Of a stretch of 17,098 nt of DNA, positions 7,879-13,210 are shown piece after piece. The notes under the pieces are model-generated. The model had not been told where the DNA came from. It did not search any database and saw only the letters and a list, made by a program, of their open reading frames with translations. The first letter of the stretch is position 1, and the number at the start of each line of letters is the position of its first letter. Made by a program: the position numbers and the translations under genes. The DNA is from RGIG8775 sp045121195 (GTDB taxonomy: Bacteria > Bacillota > Clostridia > Oscillospirales > CAG-272): the NCBI GenBank assembly GCA_045121195.1, contig JBGVFO010000107.1, forward strand, positions 1 through 17,098. Reading direction: 5' to 3'.

Positions 7879-10056
7879 TCATTTGCACTGCTCCCTCAAA
7901 CGGCGAAGGATGGGAGAGCTGTCAAGGTCCACCTTGGCGGCGGACAGATCTACGTGAAATTCGATCAGGTCGAATTCGTGGTATTGTATACGGCAAAGCT
8001 TCATCTCGTCAAGAACGTCAAGGACGATACGGAGCTTTACGTGATTGAAATCGGTGGTGGGCACGCCCTTTACCAGAGAAAACAGTTGTTTTTCGGACAT
8101 CTCGCAAACCGATTCACAGGTGCGGGCGCGAAGCACGCGGTACACCGCGGCAAACTCCTCTCTGCTCGGCAAGAAATTCTCACGGGGAGAAAACGCCGCG
8201 CCGTCCATGATCCGGTGATAGCGCTCCTCTTCACGGGCAAGCTCCTCCGAAAAGATCTCCGAATAGCGCGTATCGCGCAAAAGAAGCTGTACCGTGCGAC
8301 TTCCGTTATACTCGTTGATATCCAGATTGAACAGAATGTCGATCCGCTCGCCGGGATTATACCCGAACGCCTCATATCCCGCGTGGAACATAACGGCGTT
8401 CAGAAGGATCCCGTTCTTTTCCAGGCGGAATTTGATATGACTTCCGTTTCCAATGGCGCGACCGGTTAAGACCGTCACGTCGCGCAGGAAGAAAACGGGT
8501 GTGGGATTCGCGACACCAAAGGGCTCCAGCAAAAGCATTTCCTCCGCAAGACGCATGGTTACATCGGAGGCGTTCAGCTCAAGATCGGCGGGAACCACGC
8601 GAGTCCACGTATCCTCGGTCTCGTGCGCCTTTATATACGCGTTGATCGCCTGGCGGAAGGTGTCGATCTGTCCGCGCTCAATGGAGAGTCCCGCGGCAAG
8701 CTCGTGACCGCCGTACTTAACAAGGCTGTCGCCGCAAGCACAGATCGCCTCAATCAGATTGACGCCCTCGATGCTTCTGCCCGATCCGCGTCCCACGTCC
8801 CTGTCATTGGGGGCGCCTTCGGTTGCGCCGTCAAAGGTGATCAGGATGGCAGGAAGACCGTATTTCTCCACCACCTTGGAGGCGGCGATTCCGATCACGC
8901 CGGGATGCCAATCGTCGTCGGCAACCACCAAAACGCGGTCGGAGGAAAGGTCACATTGCTCCGCGACCCGCGCCTCCAGGGACTGTACAATATCAGATTC
9001 CTGCTTCTGTCGCTCGGTATTCAGCTGGCAGAGATGATCTGCCAGAAGCGCCGCCGCTTGCTCACAGTTTTCATCCGCTTCGTCAATGAGAAGAAGCTCA
9101 AGCGCCCGAGAGGCGTGCTCCATTCTTCCCGCGGCGTTGATACGCGGCGCAAGAAAGAAGCCTATAGTGGATGCCGTCACGTCCTTCAGACCGTTTTGGT
9201 CAGAGGAAAACCGCTCGCCGAGCGCCCGAATTCCGGGACGGGGCGCGTGGGTCATATTCCAAAGACCGCGCACAATGATCGCGCGGTTCTCGTCGGTAAC
9301 GGGCATTACGTCCGCGATCGTACCAAGGGTGGCAAGATCGGAATAGCGCTCATATATATCCTTGACCGTAGCAACCGAAGGGACGGTCTCACCCTTTGAC
9401 AATGCCTCCACGGCGGTGATCAGCTTAAACGCGACGCCGACGCCGGCAAGCTCGGAAAAGGGATAGGTACAGTCCGGTCGGTGCGGATCGACTACCGCCA
9501 CCGCGTCGGGAAGGATCTCACGGCATTCGTGATGGTCGGTAACGACTACGTCCATACCGAGAGATTTCGCATATTCCACCTCGTCTATGGCGGTGATTCC
9601 CGTATCTACGGTTATGATAAGGCTGGCGCCATGCTCGTGCAAGCAATCAATGGCGCGCCGCGACATTCCGTAGCCCTCGGTAAAGCGGTCGGGAATATAA
9701 TAGCCCAGCTTCATATCGGGATTGGCGGATTCCAGATACAGATACAAGACCGCCGTCGCCGAAACGCCGTCTGCGTCATAGTCGCCAAGAACCGCCACGT
9801 TCTCCCCATTCCGTATGGCACGGAGAACGCGCTCCGCCGCGCGATCCATATCCTTCATCGCGAAGGGATCGTAAATGGAAAGATCGGTATTTTTCAAGAA
9901 CGCCTCTGCTTTTTCCACGGTATCGTAGCCGCGCATCAGAAGCAGCTTGGCGCACAGAGAGGAAATGCCGAGACTTCCCGCAATATCGTTTGCCGCGGAA
10001 AGCCGTTCCGCCGTTTCTTCAAAGGCGCCGATCTTCCATAATTTTCGGGTGTTCAT
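7879..10056 (-). CDS. recJ: Single-stranded-DNA-specific exonuclease RecJ
   Basis: A 5'-3' exonuclease on single-stranded DNA that acts in recombination, mismatch repair and base excision repair. It is 725 residues long, longer than E. coli RecJ (577) because of a C-terminal extension, as is usual in Firmicutes. DHH-family motifs are visible: D92-Y-D94-A-D96-G in VLGDYDADGVSA, D151 in TVDTGI, D174-H-H-E in VVVTDHHE, and the DHHA1-type part with INAAGRMEHA. A CxC-like stretch EAICACGDSLVKYGGHELAAG marks the RecJ nucleic-acid-binding end of the core. The ATG at 10056 has a weak GAGAAG site upstream and starts 9 nt after the FAD-protein stop. The linkage recJ-rel-dtd is a conserved Firmicutes neighbourhood. 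An NrnA-like nano-RNase is unlikely given the length. Confidence 0.95.
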   Translation of the reverse strand: MNTRKLWKIGAFEETAERLSAANDIAGSLGISSLCAKLLLMRGYDTVEKAEAFLKNTDLSIYDPFAMKDMDRAAERVLRAIRNGENVAVLGDYDADGVSATAVLYLYLESANPDMKLGYYIPDRFTEGYGMSRRAIDCLHEHGASLIITVDTGITAIDEVEYAKSLGMDVVVTDHHECREILPDAVAVVDPHRPDCTYPFSELAGVGVAFKLITAVEALSKGETVPSVATVKDIYERYSDLATLGTIADVMPVTDENRAIIVRGLWNMTHAPRPGIRALGERFSSDQNGLKDVTASTIGFFLAPRINAAGRMEHASRALELLLIDEADENCEQAAALLADHLCQLNTERQKQESDIVQSLEARVAEQCDLSSDRVLVVADDDWHPGVIGIAASKVVEKYGLPAILITFDGATEGAPNDRDVGRGSGRSIEGVNLIEAICACGDSLVKYGGHELAAGLSIERGQIDTFRQAINAYIKAHETEDTWTRVVPADLELNASDVTMRLAEEMLLLEPFGVANPTPVFFLRDVTVLTGRAIGNGSHIKFRLEKNGILLNAVMFHAGYEAFGYNPGERIDILFNLDINEYNGSRTVQLLLRDTRYSEIFSEELAREEERYHRIMDGAAFSPRENFLPSREEFAAVYRVLRARTCESVCEMSEKQLFSLVKGVPTTDFNHVKLRIVLDVLDEMKLCRIQYHEFDLIEFHVDLSAAKVDLDSSPILRRLREQCK

Positions 10057-10065
10057 TCTTACTTC

Positions 10066-11694
10066 TCACTTACTGTAATTTTTGTTGGAAAAGCGCTCCA
10101 TGATTTTGAGCGCCACGCGGATGCCGTCCACGGCGGCACTGGTGATGCCGCCCGCGTATCCCGCGCCCTCACCGCACGGATAGACAAGATCGTCGTGGGG
10201 GGCGGTCAAGGCTTGGGTCCGCGCGATGGTCAGGGGTGCCGAAGTTCTGGTTTCCACGGCGGTCAAGATCGCCGTAGGATCGGCAAAGCCCGAAAGCTGT
10301 CTGTCAAAGGCGGAAAAGCCGCGCTTAAGTCCCTCGGTCACAAATTCGGGAAGCATACGCGAAAGCTCCGCCACTCTGCAGTTTCCATCCATATAGGTGG
10401 GCAAGACCGCGGTGGGCTCATGGGAAAGGGTCCCTTCCATAAAGTCTCCCATCGTCTGGATCGGTGCAGTATAATTGCCGCCGCCCAGCGCAAACGCCGC
10501 CTGCTCCAGTTGACGCTGAAAGGCAATCGCCCGTGTCACGTCGTTGCCAAAATCGGCGGGATTGACCGACACGGCAACCGCCGCGTTGGCGTTTCTTCCG
10601 TTACGGGCATAGTGGCTCATTCCGTTGACCACAACGCCACCCTCCTCGGATGCCGCCGCGACCACCTCACCACCGGGACACATACAGAAGGTATATACGC
10701 CCCGATCGCCCTTTGTATGCGAAAGGCTGTATTCGGCGTGCCCCAAAAGAGGATGCCCCGCCGCGTCCCCGTACATTGCTTTATCAATATTACTTTGAAG
10801 ATGCTCCACGCGAACCCCCACTGAAAAGGGCTTCGGCGAGAGCTCAAAGCCCTCGCGCATCAGCATCGCATAGGTATCACGCGCGCTGTGCCCCAGCGCC
10901 AAAACCAGAGCGCCACAGGAGATCTCTCCCGCCGTCGTAGAGGCGATAACGGTGTTCCCGCTTCCCCGCTTGATGCCGTCCAATCGGCAATGATACAGCA
11001 AAGTGCCGCCAAGCTCCTCGATGCGATGAAGAAGGTTCTCCACGACCCGTCGAAGGACGTCGGTTCCCACGTGAGGCTTCGCCTTGGTCAGCACGTCGTC
11101 GGGTGCGCCGAAATCGTGTAACCGCTGTAAAACGTAATTGCAGCTGGGATCTCCGATCCGCGTCACCAGCTTTCCGTCGGAAAAGGTGCCCGCGCCGCCT
11201 GCGCCAAACTGGATGTTTGTAGACGGATTCAGCCGCTTCTCACGATAGAACCGCTCTACCTCGTCAACACGCTCCGCAACCGAAGCGCCGCGGTCGATAA
11301 GAATGGGACGGTATCCGTTTTCCGCCAAAAGCAACGCGGCAAACATTCCGCAAGGTCCCATTCCCACGACAAGAGGTCTTCCCTCCATCGCTTCCGTGCC
11401 AAAGCGCAATTCGGGCGTACTGCTCTTCGCAAGGCGAATGGCATTTTCGGTAAGCCGCTTTTCCTCCACGGAAAAGAGCTGCTCGCCTTCAGCAAGAACG
11501 GTGCATACCGCGCGGATATTGTCTTTTTTTCTGGCGTCGATAGACCGTTTATAAAGGCGAAAATGAAGCATGGCAGGATCGACCCCCCCACGCTTCATTT
11601 TCTTTTTTGCGCAATTTATAAATTCTTGCTCCTCCGCGTCAAAGGGCAAGGAGATGCCCGACACGAGAAAAGAGCTCGCTTTTATCTTGCTCAT
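10066..11694 (-). CDS. COG2509-type FAD-dependent oxidoreductase of unknown role
   Basis: A 542-residue flavoprotein. An N-terminal domain of about 100 residues containing LYKRSIDARKK is typical of this uncharacterised family. It is followed by the dinucleotide-binding motif G111-x-G113-xx-G116 (VVGMGPCGMFAA) and an acidic strand end at LIDRG. A second conserved motif, GAGGAGTFSDGKL, and the C-terminal GEGAGYAGGITSAAVDG complete a glutathione-reductase/GidA-like FAD fold. No substrate is known for the family, and none can be deduced here. The ATG at 11694 overlaps the stop of the small membrane protein by 4 nt (ATGA), which points to coupled translation; AGGA lies 9 nt upstream. In many Clostridia this gene lies between cdaR and glmM, so its place here fits a displaced cdaA neighbourhood. 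Cytosolic; no signal peptide. Confidence 0.87.
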   Translation of the reverse strand: MSKIKASSFLVSGISLPFDAEEQEFINCAKKKMKRGGVDPAMLHFRLYKRSIDARKKDNIRAVCTVLAEGEQLFSVEEKRLTENAIRLAKSSTPELRFGTEAMEGRPLVVGMGPCGMFAALLLAENGYRPILIDRGASVAERVDEVERFYREKRLNPSTNIQFGAGGAGTFSDGKLVTRIGDPSCNYVLQRLHDFGAPDDVLTKAKPHVGTDVLRRVVENLLHRIEELGGTLLYHCRLDGIKRGSGNTVIASTTAGEISCGALVLALGHSARDTYAMLMREGFELSPKPFSVGVRVEHLQSNIDKAMYGDAAGHPLLGHAEYSLSHTKGDRGVYTFCMCPGGEVVAAASEEGGVVVNGMSHYARNGRNANAAVAVSVNPADFGNDVTRAIAFQRQLEQAAFALGGGNYTAPIQTMGDFMEGTLSHEPTAVLPTYMDGNCRVAELSRMLPEFVTEGLKRGFSAFDRQLSGFADPTAILTAVETRTSAPLTIARTQALTAPHDDLVYPCGEGAGYAGGITSAAVDGIRVALKIMERFSNKNYSK

Positions 11695-11897
11695 ACCGAC
11701 AGTCCTACCGCGGTAACCCGATCCTCCGTTCCGCCCTCAACACTTCCGGGTGTCTTCTGATCGGTCACGTTCATGATCACCAGCCAAATAATAATTGCCG
11801 CCAGGATGCAGGCAAGATAGGACAGCACGTTATATTTTTTCGATTTGGTTTCGGATGCCTCGCGAAGCTCCTCTACCTCGTAGTTTTTTTCCTTCAT
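11691..11897 (-). CDS. Small one-pass membrane protein resembling the anchor of CdaR (YbbR)
   Basis: A 68-residue protein. About 23 charged residues precede one transmembrane helix (about 24-44, LSYLACILAAIIIWLVIMNV), then about 24 polar residues predicted to be outside (TDQKTPGSVEGG...). The helix plus the following N-V-x-D segment resembles the N-terminal anchor of CdaR/YbbR proteins, which regulate CdaA. It lies directly after cdaA with a 4-nt ATGA overlap, exactly where cdaR normally sits, and overlaps the FAD gene by 4 nt. No YbbR repeat domain is present; a normal CdaR has several. SD is AAGGAG, 8 nt before the ATG at 11897. Two tight overlaps argue that it is a real gene and not debris. 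I infer a reduced CdaR or a CdaA-partner peptide; an unrelated small membrane protein remains possible. Confidence 0.75.
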   Translation of the reverse strand: MKEKNYEVEELREASETKSKKYNVLSYLACILAAIIIWLVIMNVTDQKTPGSVEGGTEDRVTAVGLSV

Positions 11898-12769
11898 ACC
11901 GTTTTCTCCTTCTCTCCGCTATTATTGTCCGAATTCTTCGGGTTGTGGACCAAATACTTGAGAAGATCCTGCTTCAAGGAATTGTAGTTGTAATTTCGCT
12001 TCAGCTCGCCGTCAACCGCAAGGGAGATGGTTCCCGTTTCCTCGGAAACGACTACCACCACAGCGTCACTGCACTCACTCAAGCCAATGGCGGCGCGGTG
12101 CCGCGTTCCCAGATCCTGAACGATATCCTCCTTGGTCGACAGGGGCAGAAAGCATCCCGCCGCAAAAATGCGGTGTCCGCGTACGATCACGGCACCGTCA
12201 TGCAGAGGTGCCTTGTTGAAGAAAATATTGCGGAGCAGGAAGGAAGACATCTGTGCGTTGACCAAAACGCCGGATTTTATGTACTCACCAAGCTTGGTGG
12301 AGCGCTCCAACACGATGAGAGCGCCCGTCTTGGTGCGCGCCATATCGCAAGCCGCCTCACAGATCACATCTACGTCGGCGGTAATATTGGCGATCTCCTT
12401 GGTGTCCGAGGTAAAGCTTTTCAAGCCGGAAAAGGGCGTGTTTCCCATCTTCTCCAGACCTGCACGAAGCTCGGGCTGGAACACGATGACGATGGCAAGC
12501 ATACCGATCTGGTAGAAATTTCGGAAAATAAACTGGATAGCGTGCATATTGAGCACTGAGCTGATGATCAGAATGCCGAGAAAGATCATTACGCCAAGCG
12601 CCAGCTTCCCTGCTCTTCGGTCACGCATAAACTTGTACGCGATGTGCAAAAGCAAGGACAAAACGAGTATATCTAAAATATCGATCCAGGAAATATCGCG
12701 CAGATAGCCCCAAATATTATTTTCCCAGAGATTGGAAAGGGATGCAAAAAAGGTTTTCAAAAAATCCAT
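11894..12769 (-). CDS. cdaA: Membrane-bound diadenylate cyclase CdaA
   Basis: Makes cyclic di-AMP from two ATP at the cytoplasmic membrane; c-di-AMP controls potassium and osmolyte uptake and wall homeostasis. It is 291 residues long. Three transmembrane helices lie at about 29-48, 55-73 and 79-97, followed by a DisA_N (DAC) domain from about residue 110. The catalytic motifs are intact: D191-G-A193 in APLHDGAVIV and G221-T-R-H-R225 in DLGTRHRAAIG. The frame is open upstream to a TTG at 12832, but the ATG at 12769 has a perfect GGAGG 10 nt upstream and gives the normal CdaA N-terminus, so it is chosen. It is the first gene of the long operon, 90 or so nt behind a strong promoter. The regulatory partner CdaR is missing apart from the small anchor-like gene downstream, and glmM is not adjacent. 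Confidence 0.95.
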   Translation of the reverse strand: MDFLKTFFASLSNLWENNIWGYLRDISWIDILDILVLSLLLHIAYKFMRDRRAGKLALGVMIFLGILIISSVLNMHAIQFIFRNFYQIGMLAIVIVFQPELRAGLEKMGNTPFSGLKSFTSDTKEIANITADVDVICEAACDMARTKTGALIVLERSTKLGEYIKSGVLVNAQMSSFLLRNIFFNKAPLHDGAVIVRGHRIFAAGCFLPLSTKEDIVQDLGTRHRAAIGLSECSDAVVVVVSEETGTISLAVDGELKRNYNYNSLKQDLLKYLVHNPKNSDNNSGEKEKTV

Positions 12770-12779
12770 TTTTGAGATT

Positions 12780-12784
12780 CCTCC
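12780..12784 (-). promoter_or_regulatory. Shine-Dalgarno sequence that fixes the cdaA start
   Basis: GGAGG on the minus strand, 10 nt before the ATG at 12769. It argues against the longer TTG-initiated frame from 12832. Confidence 0.75.
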
Positions 12785-12867
12785 GTCGTTCAGCAGTTTA
12801 TAGAAATCCGAGATTTGCGGAATGCGGCGCAAGCCAAACCCCGGAGTGTAATATCATTTTCTTTTAT

Positions 12868-12896
12868 ATTATATCATATATTGCGCGAAATTTCAA
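12868..12896 (-). promoter_or_regulatory. Sigma-A promoter of the cdaA-to-mazG operon
   Basis: On the minus strand, a -35 TTGAAA (12896-12891) and a perfect -10 TATAAT (12873-12868) are separated by 17 nt. A TG one base before the -10 makes it an extended -10. The start point should be near 12861, giving a leader of about 90 nt before the cdaA ATG. All genes down to the left edge are in the same direction without a visible terminator. Confidence 0.85.
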
Positions 12897-12898
12897 AG

Positions 12899-12926
12899 GT
12901 TTTTTAAATTTTTTTGAATATTTTTT
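12899..12926 (-). promoter_or_regulatory. A-tract UP-like element upstream of the operon promoter
   Basis: Immediately upstream of the -35, the minus strand carries three A-runs of six or seven bases, the last two separated by TTT. This composition matches UP elements that bind the RNA polymerase alpha C-terminal domain, and would suit a highly expressed operon. Inference from composition only. Confidence 0.5.
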
Positions 12927-13183
12927 CGTCTCATTCCCAACGGATCAATACGCACCTCTGCGCACAGCCTCAAGAGCCAATTCTCGCAACGCCGAAGAAT
13001 CAATCAAAATCAGCATTATTTTCCATTATATTTCGTTTCAAACGCACTTGTTCTTAAAATATTCGGCATTATTTTTTCGATGTGCGAAAGAATCTGCGGT
13101 TATCCAACCATTCCCTTTCTGATTTCGCTCGATTTTCCATATTTCTCGCAAAATTATATGATTTCCGGAGAAGAAGAAAACAA
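12927..13183. other. AT-rich spacer without a convincing gene
   Basis: Between the operon promoter and the terminator of the surface-protein gene, I find no recognisable RNA gene or full-length coding region. On the minus strand there are three tiny open frames (23, 17 and 23 codons; starts at 13140, 13069 and 13016) linked by TAATG stop-start overlaps, without clear ribosome sites. A TATAAT at 13158-13153 has no good -35. A slightly GC-richer stretch lies at 12935-13005. Most simply it is non-coding. Confidence 0.5.
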
Positions 13184-13210
13184 AAAAGGTCATCTTAAAG
13201 ATGACCTTTT
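13184..13210 (-). terminator. Rho-independent terminator of the surface-protein gene
   Basis: A 12-bp perfect stem (AAAAGGTCATCT paired with AGATGACCTTTT) closes a 3-nt loop. On the minus strand it ends in a run of six T. The stem begins within the TAA stop codon (13211-13209) of the gene it serves. Because the stem is symmetrical with T-runs on both sides it could also act on plus-strand transcripts. Confidence 0.85.

Noticed and set aside
6326..7957. 543-codon plus-strand open frame
   Set aside because: Antisense to rel, whose domains and motifs are complete; no promoter or ribosome site was seen.
12770..12832. N-terminal extension of cdaA from a TTG at 12832
   Set aside because: A GGAGG site before the ATG at 12769 and the normal CdaA N-terminus support the shorter protein; the TTG has no good ribosome site.
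12800..12861. 19-codon leader peptide in the cdaA 5' leader (ATG near 12858)
   Set aside because: The ATG is only a few bases from the predicted transcription start and has no ribosome site, and the peptide has no regulatory codon run.
12770..12861. Riboswitch in the cdaA leader
   Set aside because: The leader is only about 90 nt and shows no recognisable aptamer pattern or terminator/antiterminator pair.
12742..13122. 126-codon plus-strand open frame across the spacer
   Set aside because: It overlaps the start and promoter of cdaA on the other strand, is rich in Phe/Ile/Ser from AT-rich DNA and shows no motif.
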